Of a DNA stretch of 64,000 nucleotides, positions 32,917 through 40,985 are shown piece after piece. The notes below the pieces were generated by a model. That model ran no database searches, was not told where the DNA came from, and worked only from the letters and a program-made list of their open reading frames with translations. The stretch is from TMED23 sp964566055 (GTDB taxonomy: Bacteria; Pseudomonadota; Alphaproteobacteria; Rhodospirillales; UBA2165): the NCBI GenBank assembly GCA_964566055.1, contig CAZMHI010000015.1, forward strand, positions 12,468-76,467, given 5' to 3'. The stretch's first letter is position 1; each line of letters starts with the position of its first letter. A program made the translations under genes and the position numbers.

Positions 32917-33624
32917 ATGGCAGATCAAGAGCAGAAAATTCGTGTTGGCATGGTGCTGTTTCCAAATTTAACCCAATTGGACCTTACCGGACCGCACGAG
33001 GTCTTAAGTTTTCCGCCGCCCATCGAAGTTGATTTGCTGTGGCATCGGCTTGAACCGGTAATCTCGATATCAGGTTTTGTGCTTACGCCGACAGCGACTT
33101 TTGATGACTATGAAGCGCCGGATGTGCTGTTTATTCCAGGCGGACCCGGTCAGCTCCAAGCGATGGATGACGAACCCCTTATTGACTTCGTTAAGCGGGC
33201 AGGGGAAAGCGCAAAGTATATTACTTCTGTCTGCACCGGTTCGCTGGTATTGGCCGCAGCCGGATTGCTGGTCGGTAAGCGTGCTACCAGTCATTGGAGC
33301 GTCGTTGATCAACTCGCTTTGATGGGAGCCGAGCCAGTCCGCGAACGTGTCGTTGAAGACGGCAATATCATCACCGGCGCTGGAGTAACGGCGGGCATCG
33401 ATTTCGCCCTCACATTGGTTTCCCGCCTGATCAACGAAGACGCCGCCAAAAACATTCAGCTTGGCATTGAGTACGATCCGGACCCGCCTTTTAATGACGG
33501 CTCCATAGAGACCGCCGATCCGGCACGTGTTGAACTGCAACGAAAACGCGGTGCTGATCTCGCCGAAAAACGCCGCGAAGCTGCGATGCGCATTGGCAGA
33601 GAGCGGTTAGGAATCAAACTCTAA
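32917..33624 (+). CDS. DJ-1/PfpI family protein, isonitrile hydratase-like
   Basis: The 235 residues show the DJ-1/PfpI fold. It has VGMVLFPNLTQLDLTGP at the start, the nucleophile Cys in SVCTGSLVLAAAGLL and VDVLFIPGG-like DVLFIPGGPG. This subfamily resembles isonitrile hydratase (InhA), which hydrates isonitriles to N-formamides, but activity cannot be read directly. AGGGGG lies upstream of the ATG. It is divergent from the caspase-like gene and is followed by the flgB block on the same strand after 121 bases. The Lys/Arg-rich C-terminus is longer than in the type enzymes. Confidence 0.82.
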   Translation: MADQEQKIRVGMVLFPNLTQLDLTGPHEVLSFPPPIEVDLLWHRLEPVISISGFVLTPTATFDDYEAPDVLFIPGGPGQLQAMDDEPLIDFVKRAGESAKYITSVCTGSLVLAAAGLLVGKRATSHWSVVDQLALMGAEPVRERVVEDGNIITGAGVTAGIDFALTLVSRLINEDAAKNIQLGIEYDPDPPFNDGSIETADPARVELQRKRGADLAEKRREAAMRIGRERLGIKL

Positions 33625-33666
33625 CCTCCGATAAATACCTCCACCTTTACCATTTCTTAAAACCCG

Positions 33667-33685
33667 CTAGGCATAATTTGCCTAG
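33667..33685. promoter_or_regulatory. Perfect palindrome upstream of flgB
   Basis: CTAGGCA-TAATT-TGCCTAG is a perfect seven-base inverted repeat about 60 bases before flgB. No sigma-54 or CtrA consensus is seen here, so this could be the operator of the flagellar operon or part of a terminator for the preceding gene. It lacks a T-run. Confidence 0.5.
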
Positions 33686-33745
33686 TAATAAAAAGTCTTT
33701 AGAAAAGCGCGTGCCGAAAAAGGCCGCAAGACTGGTGGATGTGAA

Positions 33746-34168
33746 ATGGATATTACCAATCTCCCGATGTTCGGGATGCTCAAAGAGCGCCTCAATTGGA
33801 TCGGCCAACGTCAACAGGTAGTGGCGCAGAATATCGCCAATGCCGACACGCCTGATTACCGCGCTCGCGATATCGAAAAATTCGATTTCCAACGGACGCT
33901 GCGTGAACATGCGCCCAAAAATGCTGCCGGTGGTGGCTTGGCTTTGCGCGTGACCAACCCCAAACATATCGCTGGTCCCGGTCAGTCGTCGGCTGACGCG
34001 GCTGCAAGTGCTATGAGGAAACCTTACGAGACCGCGCCCGATGGTAACTCGGTCGTGCTTGAGGAGCAGATGGTTAAATTAAATGAAACCGCAATTAATC
34101 ACTCGGCGATTGTCGGGCTCTACCGCAAGCATCTAACCATGATCACCGCTGTTGTTCGCGGTCGATAG
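33746..34168 (+). CDS. flgB: Flagellar proximal rod protein FlgB
   Basis: FlgB is a proximal rod subunit of the basal body. The 140 residues include the rod-family N-terminal helix with VVAQNIANADTPDYRARD (about 26-43) and a C-terminal helix (LEEQMVKLNETAINHSAIVGLYRKHLTMI). It opens the block flgB-flgC-fliE-fliQ-fliR-flhB, a standard alphaproteobacterial order, with 22 bases before flgC. Length is standard. Confidence 0.95.
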   Translation: MDITNLPMFGMLKERLNWIGQRQQVVAQNIANADTPDYRARDIEKFDFQRTLREHAPKNAAGGGLALRVTNPKHIAGPGQSSADAAASAMRKPYETAPDGNSVVLEEQMVKLNETAINHSAIVGLYRKHLTMITAVVRGR

Positions 34169-34190
34169 ATAATAAGAGTAAGAGGAACAT

Positions 34191-34604
34191 ATGGCTGACG
34201 ATTTATTGTCCACCTTTCGAATTTCCGCGGCCGGTATGAAAGCACAGGGCTCACGGTTGCGGGTAATTTCGCAAAATATCGCCAATGCTGATTCGCTGCC
34301 GACTGAACCTGGTCAAAATCCCTATCAGCGCAAAACCATAACTTTTAAAAATGCTATTGATCGTGAGTTGGGGCTAAAACTTATAGAAGTTGATAAAGTC
34401 GGCAAAGATCGCAGTGAATTTGTTAAGCGCTTTGAGCCCAGCCATCCGGCGGCGGATAAAGAGGGTTATGTGCTGGCGCCAAACGTCAATAAGCTGGTTG
34501 AGATGATGGATATGCGGGAAGCACAACGTTCCTACGAAGCCAATCTCAGTGTCATCCGTACCAGCCGGCAAATGTTAAACAGATCAATTCAATTGCTGCG
34601 TTAG
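34191..34604 (+). CDS. flgC: Flagellar proximal rod protein FlgC
   Basis: The 137 residues contain the rod-family N-terminus (FRISAAGMKAQGSRLRVISQ, followed by NIANADS). The C-terminal signature MMDMREAQRSYEANLSVIRT is diagnostic of FlgC. It assembles with FlgB and FlgF in the proximal rod. AGAGGAAC lies upstream of the ATG. Its place directly between flgB and fliE confirms the call. Confidence 0.96.
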   Translation: MADDLLSTFRISAAGMKAQGSRLRVISQNIANADSLPTEPGQNPYQRKTITFKNAIDRELGLKLIEVDKVGKDRSEFVKRFEPSHPAADKEGYVLAPNVNKLVEMMDMREAQRSYEANLSVIRTSRQMLNRSIQLLR

Positions 34605-34682
34605 CGGCTAACTAAATAATCTCCGCTAAAAAAGGCGGGCGTGCCGTAAGTAATTACGGATTTATAAAATAAGGAGAAAACC

Positions 34683-35003
34683 ATGGCGATAGAATTAGCT
34701 AATGCCATTAGCGCATACAAATCGGCCGTCGGGCGTGTGGCGGAAAGCGGTGAAAGCAGTTTAGGTGTTACCGGACCTTCCGATGCTGATAATTTTTCGA
34801 CGATGGTCAAAAACTTCGCTCAGACAGCAATTGAAAAAAATGAAATGAGTGAACAGCTTTCGGCCGCGGCTGCGGCAGGCAAGGCCAATATTGATCAAGT
34901 CGTCATCGCGGTGGCTGAAGCCGATACGACTTTGAGAACAGTTGTCGCCGTGCGCGATAAAGTCTTAGAGGCTTACCGTGAAATAATGCGCATGCCGATT
35001 TAA
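34683..35003 (+). CDS. fliE: Flagellar hook-basal body complex protein FliE
   Basis: FliE links the MS ring to the rod. The 106 residues are helical and end with the family pattern VVIAVAEADTTLRTVVAVRDKVLEAYREIMRMPI. AAGGAG precedes the ATG. It follows flgC after 78 bases and is followed by fliQ after 15. Size and C-terminal motif are typical. Confidence 0.95.
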   Translation: MAIELANAISAYKSAVGRVAESGESSLGVTGPSDADNFSTMVKNFAQTAIEKNEMSEQLSAAAAAGKANIDQVVIAVAEADTTLRTVVAVRDKVLEAYREIMRMPI

Positions 35004-35018
35004 ATCCGGAACACCTCA

Positions 35019-35285
35019 ATGGATCAAACTGAAGTCCTTGAAATATCGCGACAGGTTTTCATTGTCATTTTGAAATCCGGTGGCCCGATCATGGCAGCTG
35101 GACTAGTGGTTGGCTTGGCGATCGCAATTTTTCAAACCTTAACATCAATCCAGGAAATGACCCTTACGTTCGTACCCAAAATCATCTTTATTTTCGGCGC
35201 AGTGATTGTCTTTATGCCTTTTATGATGACGACGATCATCGAGTTTACGCAATCTCTGTATGACCGCATAATATCCTTAGGTTAG
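35019..35285 (+). CDS. fliQ: Flagellar export gate protein FliQ
   Basis: FliQ is a small gate subunit with two membrane helices; the 88 residues show both (about 17-40 and 52-75). It has the family motifs GPIMAAGLVVGLAIAIFQTL and SIQEMTLTFVPKI. It is encoded between fliE and fliR, while its partner FliP is encoded at 10741-11502. The ribosome site is weak, so translation may depend on coupling to fliE. Confidence 0.96.
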   Translation: MDQTEVLEISRQVFIVILKSGGPIMAAGLVVGLAIAIFQTLTSIQEMTLTFVPKIIFIFGAVIVFMPFMMTTIIEFTQSLYDRIISLG

Positions 35286-35289
35286 CGTC

Positions 35290-36051
35290 GTGCTGGAAGA
35301 ATTCCTTAAGCTCAATATATTTGTTTTCATCCTCATTTTCGCCCGCATGGGTACAGTCTTGATGTTCATTCCAGGGTTGGGCAGTACGCGTCTTTTTGCA
35401 CGTAGCCGGCTGTTTCTAGCTTTGGCAATCTCCTTTTTACTGACGCCAATTTTGAGCGGCCACCTGCCAGTAATGCCAAAAACTCCGATAGAATTAGGTT
35501 TTTTGATTGCCGGCGAGATTCTCGCCGGTGCGTTTTTAGGATTGGTGGTACGCGCCATGTTCGCGGCAACTCAAACCGCTGGCGTGGTCATTGCTTTTGT
35601 CTCTGCGATGGCAAATACGATGGTGTATGACCCGGTGGTTGAACAGCAAAGTGCAGTAGTCGCAGGTTTTCTTGGAACCGTCGCTAATTTGCTGTTGTTT
35701 GTGACCAACCTGCATCACCTGCTGATCGAAGCGATGGTTGAAAGCTATAATCTGTTTCAGCCGGGAATCATGCTTAATATTGAAGACATGCTTCATCTGC
35801 TTGCGAGACAAATCGCTGATACGTTTAAGCTTGGGGTGCAATTAGCCGCGCCGTTTTTGGTGGTTTCACTGGCCTATTATATGGGCTTAGGTGTGCTTAC
35901 GCGATTGGCGCCCCAAATTCCAATTTTCTTCGTCGCCATGCCATTACAAATCGTTATTTCGATAGTTGTATTGGCGTTGACTGTAGGCGGCATAATGGTT
36001 GTGTTCTTGGGACATGTTCAAGACAATCTGCAACCATTTATCGGCTCATAG
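35290..36051 (+). CDS. fliR: Flagellar export gate protein FliR
   Basis: The 253 residues form about six membrane helices with family motifs FARMGTVLMFIPGLGS and LGLVVRAMFAATQTAGVVI. FliR joins FliP and FliQ in the export gate. GTG start at 35290, four bases after the fliQ stop, suggests coupled translation. It ends 15 bases before flhB, the common fliQ-fliR-flhB order. Confidence 0.95.
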   Translation: MLEEFLKLNIFVFILIFARMGTVLMFIPGLGSTRLFARSRLFLALAISFLLTPILSGHLPVMPKTPIELGFLIAGEILAGAFLGLVVRAMFAATQTAGVVIAFVSAMANTMVYDPVVEQQSAVVAGFLGTVANLLLFVTNLHHLLIEAMVESYNLFQPGIMLNIEDMLHLLARQIADTFKLGVQLAAPFLVVSLAYYMGLGVLTRLAPQIPIFFVAMPLQIVISIVVLALTVGGIMVVFLGHVQDNLQPFIGS

Positions 36052-36066
36052 GAAAAGGAGTAAATC

Positions 36067-37212
36067 ATGGCCGATGAATCAGATGAAGAAAAGACAGAGG
36101 AACCCACAGGGAAACGACTAGGCGATGCCAAGAATAAAGGTAACGTTGCGCAATCGCAGGAAATTCAAAGTTGGGCCGTATTACTGGCGGCGACTATATT
36201 TCTTGGCACTGTCATTCCTGGCTTTATGCGCCATGTAGCGACCGTAAACCTAAATTTTATCGAAAAGCCACACGCTTTTCCTTTAACGCCCAACGATTTT
36301 CAGAGCCTGTTTAAAGAAGTCGGAATGGAAATTGGTGTTGTGCTGGTTCCCTTGATGTTGGCTTTTCTTGCGGTCGGTATCGCGGTGCAAATTTCTCAAG
36401 TTGGCTGGTCGGTTTCGATGGAGAAGTTTGATATTAAACTGAATAAATTCTCACCGATCAAAGGTGCTAAAAAAATATTTGGGTTGCGGGCGCTAGTCGA
36501 AGTTGGCAAAGGCATTGTTAAATTGGGTATTGTGGGAACAGTTGCCTTTATTGTTGTTGCTCCGATGTTAGGCGATGTTGAATTGTTACCAGCCTTTGAA
36601 ATGATGCATACGCTCAATCGGATCAAGGAAATTGCGCTGGTAATATTGGTTGTCTCAGTGATGATTATGACTGTGATCGCAGCCCTCGATTTTATATATC
36701 AAAAATGGGACCACAAAGAAAAACTCAAGATGAGTAAGCAAGAGGTTAAAGATGAGCGGAAGCAGCAAGATGGCGATCCCAAGATCAAACAACGTATGGC
36801 TGCCTTACGGATGGAGCGGCAGCGTGAACGTATGATGCAGGCGATTGGCAAAGCGGATGTTATCATCACCAACCCGACCCACTACGCCATTGCCTTGCAA
36901 TACGATATGGATACCATGCCGGCGCCGGTGCTGATGGGTAAAGGTGTAGATTCGCTTGCTCTCCGCATCCGTGAGATTGCTGAAGAGAATGACATTCCGA
37001 TTGTTGAGAACCCGCCGCTCGCCCGGGCGCTCTATGCCGGTGTGGAAATTGATGAGGAAATTCCAGCTGAACATTACCATGCGGTTGCAGAAGTTATCGG
37101 CTATGTGTTCCGCCTAAAAGGCCGAATGCCGAAAGCGGAGCCAGAAAATAATCCGACACCCGACGATACCGGAAGTGAAAATACGGAAAATCCTGGTCCA
37201 GTCCTAAATTAG
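36067..37212 (+). CDS. flhB: Flagellar export switch protein FlhB
   Basis: FlhB controls the switch from rod/hook to filament export. The 381 residues show a polar start (EEKTEEPTGKRLGDAKNKG) and four membrane helices. The cytoplasmic domain carries the autocleavage motif NPTH at 269-272 in VIITNPTHYAIAL. The C-terminus has a polar extension of about 25 residues. AAAGGAG precedes the ATG. An additional FlhB-C-like gene without this motif is at 12200-12610. Confidence 0.97.
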   Translation: MADESDEEKTEEPTGKRLGDAKNKGNVAQSQEIQSWAVLLAATIFLGTVIPGFMRHVATVNLNFIEKPHAFPLTPNDFQSLFKEVGMEIGVVLVPLMLAFLAVGIAVQISQVGWSVSMEKFDIKLNKFSPIKGAKKIFGLRALVEVGKGIVKLGIVGTVAFIVVAPMLGDVELLPAFEMMHTLNRIKEIALVILVVSVMIMTVIAALDFIYQKWDHKEKLKMSKQEVKDERKQQDGDPKIKQRMAALRMERQRERMMQAIGKADVIITNPTHYAIALQYDMDTMPAPVLMGKGVDSLALRIREIAEENDIPIVENPPLARALYAGVEIDEEIPAEHYHAVAEVIGYVFRLKGRMPKAEPENNPTPDDTGSENTENPGPVLN

Positions 37213-37308
37213 CTAAAATAGGTGGTTGAAGATTAACCCCGAATCGCGCAATGAATGTCTTAACATACCTGTAAAATAATTTAGGGTTGTTGGTGTGAAG
37301 AGGGAATT

Positions 37309-39843
37309 TTGAACGAAAACAACAGCAAATTTGACGGCTGGCCGGCGAAGCTGGTAGTTGCTGGCTTAGCTGTTTGGCGCTCGCCTTCCTTCAGTGCAAT
37401 ATTAGCTGTTATTTTTGGTGCCATTGGAATTGCTTTACTCATTCCGGGCTCAAGCGGGACGGCAACACCAGTACTGCAAATGACCGGCCTGATTTTTACT
37501 CTACTAATGGTTATTTGTGTCGCGATTGCGGCATGGAAATTGGGCCGAGTAGCTGAACGCAGGCGGGCCCACCAATCATTGTTTGCAACTCTCGCTATTT
37601 CACAGGAAGCGCTCTATCTGACCGATGCCCGTCAGCGCATAATTTTTGACAATGAAGCTTTCCGCAGCCTCTATGAGAAAATCGAGCCGCAAAAACTCAT
37701 AGGCTCGGCTAGTATTGAAGGTATTGGAAAATTACTTGAGGCCAATTCTGAAGTCGTGTTTGCACGAATATTAGCCAACGCCAAAGAACGGCGCCGGGAT
37801 ATCGGAGAGCTGGTTTTTGAATCTGAGGGCTCAATTGCACCGTCGTGGAAACTGGCGGTTGAGCCGGTTGAAACTCTTGAAGATTTGACGCTTTGGCGAG
37901 TCGAAGAAATTACTGATTTACGCCTTCACGATATCGAACGTCTCCATGAAGAGCAGTTTTTGGGCGATTTGCTAAATCAACTGCCGGTCGGTTTTTTTGC
38001 CGCCGATGGCGATGGTAATCTACGCTATCTAAATTCGACAATAAGAGAATGGTTTGGTGTGCGTCATGATGCCGAAGTTGCAGAATTGCCGGGTTTTGCC
38101 GATTTTGTCGCACCTAATGCAGAGCAGAATGGTGACGTCGAAACTGATGCCAGCGGAATGCATGGCGGCCTTACCTTACGCGCCTTAGATGGCCGCGAGT
38201 TTCCAGCCTACCTAATTCAATCACAGAAAGAATCAGTAGATGGTGAGTTTGAATACTCCCGTTCTATCGTATTGAGAGAACCTTTTACGCCGATCGTCGA
38301 TGATGGCACCGGTGGGCCGCTATTGCGCCGTATACCTTGGCTGTTTTCTGACGCACCGGTAGGTATCGTTATGCTCGATATTCAAGGCGAGGTGGTGGAT
38401 TGTAATCGGGCATTTCTAAAATTGCTTGGGCTCCACCGAGATGGCGTGATCGGTAGACCTTTGTCGGACCGGATCAACAAAGAAGACCGCAGCGATGCCG
38501 ATGCCCAACTTTCCAAAGTGGTGATGGGGATTATGCCGGCGACGCTTTTGGATGTACGCATGCCGGCTGGCGGTGAACGTGAGTTGACGGCTTCGCTATA
38601 TGTCAGCCGGATTACCGATGGCGAAGGTGATATTACCGGCTTGGTCATGCACGTAATTGATACGACTGAGCAAAAAAATCTGGAAGTGCAGTTTAATCAG
38701 GCGCAAAAAATGCAGGCAGTTGGGCAGCTGGCTGGCGGCGTTGCCCATGATTTTAATAATTTGCTGACAGCGATGGGTGGCTTTTGTGATCTTTTACTGG
38801 GGCGGCACGGTCCGGATGATCCATCATTCGCCGATATAATGCAGATCAAGCAAAACGCCAACCGGGCGGGCAATTTGGTCAGGCAACTCCTGGCATTCTC
38901 CAGGCGGCAAACGTTGCAACCTAAAATATTCGCAATTACCGATGCTTTAAACGATCTGTCTAACCTGCTGCGTCGCTTGATCGGTGAAAATATAGAACTT
39001 GAACTTAATCATGGTGAAGATGTTGATCTTATCCGCACCGATCCAGGTCAATTTGATCAGGTGGTAATTAACCTGGCAGTCAACGCCAGGGATGCTATGC
39101 CGGGTGGTGGCGTTATTACAATTTCCACCGAACGGGTGACGGTTGAAACCTCGGTGCAACGTGGCCATGAAGTAATGCCGGCCGGCGAATATATCTTGAT
39201 TAATGTTGCAGATACTGGATCAGGCATAGCTAAAGAAGATATCGGCCATATATTTGAACCGTTTTTCTCGGCCAAAGGCGTAGGTGAGGGGACGGGGCTG
39301 GGGCTTTCCACTGTCTACGGCATCATCCGTCAATCTGAGGGGTATATTTTTGTTGATTCAGCCTTAGGTGAAGGCACGACTTTTTCCATTTATCTGCCTG
39401 CCTTTAGCGCAGCCGAAGCCGATTTTGTCGGTACCGGCTACGCCAATGAAATTATTGATGAGGCAGATTTGACCGGGGCGGGGACCGTCCTATTGGTCGA
39501 AGACGAAGATGCGGTGCGTTTGTTTGGCGCCCGGGCGCTGCGCAACAAAGGGTACCGCGTGCTGGAAGCCAATGACGGCGAACATGCGCTTGACGTGATC
39601 AATGAATATGGGAATCCCATCGATCTAATTCTGACTGATGTTATGATGCCCGGTATGGATGGCCATACCTTGGTGCGGCTGATCTTGGAAGAGTTACCTG
39701 ATATAAAAGTAATTTTGATGTCAGGTCATGCCGAGGACGCGATCCCTGGTGAAATTAGTGAAGATCAGTCATTAAACTTCCTGCCTAAACCGTTTAGTCT
39801 GCAGGAGCTTGCCGTCAAAGTGAAAGATGTAATGACGGGGTAA
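37309..39843 (+). CDS. cckA: Hybrid histidine kinase CckA
   Basis: CckA is the membrane kinase that drives the CtrA phosphorelay in alphaproteobacteria. The 844 residues include two membrane helices (about 25-75) and PAS-like regions (about 90-190, 220-330, 345-460). A HisKA domain follows with the phospho-accepting His in GGVAHDFNNLL (about 485), then an ATPase domain (NLAVNARDAMPGGG, DTGSGIAKED, GEGTGLGLSTVYGI). The C-terminal receiver (about 725-842) carries the acceptor Asp in LILTDVMMPGMDG. The start is TTG at 37309 after GAAGAGGG. Position directly after flhB supports the identification. Confidence 0.93.
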   Translation: MNENNSKFDGWPAKLVVAGLAVWRSPSFSAILAVIFGAIGIALLIPGSSGTATPVLQMTGLIFTLLMVICVAIAAWKLGRVAERRRAHQSLFATLAISQEALYLTDARQRIIFDNEAFRSLYEKIEPQKLIGSASIEGIGKLLEANSEVVFARILANAKERRRDIGELVFESEGSIAPSWKLAVEPVETLEDLTLWRVEEITDLRLHDIERLHEEQFLGDLLNQLPVGFFAADGDGNLRYLNSTIREWFGVRHDAEVAELPGFADFVAPNAEQNGDVETDASGMHGGLTLRALDGREFPAYLIQSQKESVDGEFEYSRSIVLREPFTPIVDDGTGGPLLRRIPWLFSDAPVGIVMLDIQGEVVDCNRAFLKLLGLHRDGVIGRPLSDRINKEDRSDADAQLSKVVMGIMPATLLDVRMPAGGERELTASLYVSRITDGEGDITGLVMHVIDTTEQKNLEVQFNQAQKMQAVGQLAGGVAHDFNNLLTAMGGFCDLLLGRHGPDDPSFADIMQIKQNANRAGNLVRQLLAFSRRQTLQPKIFAITDALNDLSNLLRRLIGENIELELNHGEDVDLIRTDPGQFDQVVINLAVNARDAMPGGGVITISTERVTVETSVQRGHEVMPAGEYILINVADTGSGIAKEDIGHIFEPFFSAKGVGEGTGLGLSTVYGIIRQSEGYIFVDSALGEGTTFSIYLPAFSAAEADFVGTGYANEIIDEADLTGAGTVLLVEDEDAVRLFGARALRNKGYRVLEANDGEHALDVINEYGNPIDLILTDVMMPGMDGHTLVRLILEELPDIKVILMSGHAEDAIPGEISEDQSLNFLPKPFSLQELAVKVKDVMTG

Positions 39844-39846
39844 AAT

Positions 39847-40803
39847 TTACTCAGCTGCTTTATTTAAGCAACGCTCCAAACGGTCAAGAGTCACCATTGC
39901 CGGTAGGCATTGTGCGACACTGGCATTAGGTTCTCGGTTCTCGCGGATAGCAGAGAAAAATTCCCGGTCTTCAAGCTCGACGCCGTTGAGTGAGTCTGCG
40001 ACGCCCGATAAATCAATGGCCTCGCCGTTACCGTCTTCAAGGTCGTCATAGCTGGCGATGTAGGTGCCGTTGTCGCAAATATACCGAAAAAAAGTACCTA
40101 AGGGCCCATCATTGTTAAACGATAGGGTCAAACTGCAAAGCGCACCAGCCGGTGCTTTCAAGCCAATACTTATATCCATGGCAATGCCGAGCTCGGGGTG
40201 AGGCGGTCCTTGCAGGGCGTAAATATCGCTAGCGGGTTCTCCAGTTTGATATTGAAACAGGTCGACCGTGTGGCAGGCGTGATGCCACAATAGATGATCA
40301 GTCCAGCTGCGTGGCTCGCCGAGGGCATTTAGATTGCTCCTGCGGAAAAAGAAGGTCTGGACATCCAGATGCTGGAGCTTCAACTCGCCGTTTTTAATGC
40401 GGTTGTGAATCCACTGATGGCTCGGATTAAAGCGCCGGACATGGCCAGCCATTGCTATCAAACCGGTTTCCTGTTGCTTTTGGACAAGTCGCTCGGCATC
40501 AGCCAAACTATCGGCCATCGGAATTTCGACCAGAACATGCTTGCCGGCTTCAAGACACTTGATCGCTTGGGCTGCATGCATTTGAGTTGGTGTTGCCAGG
40601 ATCACCGCATCAATATCCGGGCGGGCTAGACTTTCTTCAAGCTCGGAGGTCCAATGTTCAATACTGCGTTCTTGGGCCAATTTAGCCAACCGGTCAGGCT
40701 CAACATCAACGACTGATACGACATCAACTTCCTCAATGGCGTCGATGGCTTCAAGATGTTTGGTGCCAAAAGCACCAGTAGCCCCAGCGATACAAATTTT
40801 CAT
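39847..40803 (-). CDS. Gfo/Idh/MocA-family oxidoreductase
   Basis: The ATG at 40803 has GGAG seven bases upstream and is preferred to a TTG four codons earlier. The 318 residues have an N-terminal Rossmann domain (ICIAGATGAFGTKHLEAI, then HVLVEIPMADS in place of the usual EKP motif) and a C-terminal Gfo/Idh domain. It would oxidise or reduce a sugar or cyclitol-like substrate with NAD(P). It is the last gene of a leftward group behind the ubiD-like and ArfA-like genes and converges with cckA, three bases from its stop. Confidence 0.85.
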   Translation of the reverse strand: MKICIAGATGAFGTKHLEAIDAIEEVDVVSVVDVEPDRLAKLAQERSIEHWTSELEESLARPDIDAVILATPTQMHAAQAIKCLEAGKHVLVEIPMADSLADAERLVQKQQETGLIAMAGHVRRFNPSHQWIHNRIKNGELKLQHLDVQTFFFRRSNLNALGEPRSWTDHLLWHHACHTVDLFQYQTGEPASDIYALQGPPHPELGIAMDISIGLKAPAGALCSLTLSFNNDGPLGTFFRYICDNGTYIASYDDLEDGNGEAIDLSGVADSLNGVELEDREFFSAIRENREPNASVAQCLPAMVTLDRLERCLNKAAE

Positions 40804-40872
40804 GGCTGGCTCCAATAGCTATTCATCCGATTTCTTGTGTTTCAACTTCCGGGTATAGCGGGTCGGATCTTT

Positions 40873-40974
40873 CTATATCGTTTGCCTGAACAGCGGGTTT
40901 TCATGAAGCGCTCGGGCATGGGGATTGCGTTTTTTCTTGAGCATCCGGGTTTGTTGCTTTCGCGCTTTCGCCAT
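40873..40974 (-). CDS. ArfA-like ribosome-rescue mini-protein, interrupted by an in-frame amber codon
   Basis: The frame starts with ATG at 40974, just after the ubiD-like gene, and encodes 33 basic residues ending NPHARALHENPLFRQTI before TAG at 40873-40875. The same frame continues beyond the TAG to 40819 and adds KDPTRYTRKLKHKKSDE. Together these parts follow the ArfA pattern, in which a PLFRxRV core is followed by a Lys-rich SYxRKxKHK tail. ArfA rescues ribosomes stalled on non-stop mRNA. The amber may make it a pseudogene, a truncated product, a readthrough site or a sequencing error. No strong ribosome site is seen. Confidence 0.5.
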   Translation of the reverse strand: MAKARKQQTRMLKKKRNPHARALHENPLFRQTI

Positions 40975-40985
40975 ATGGATAGCTG

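Noticed and set aside
37260..37274. Possible CtrA site before cckA (TTAA-N7-GTAA)
   Set aside because: The second half-site has a mismatch and the region is AT-rich; not strong enough to list.
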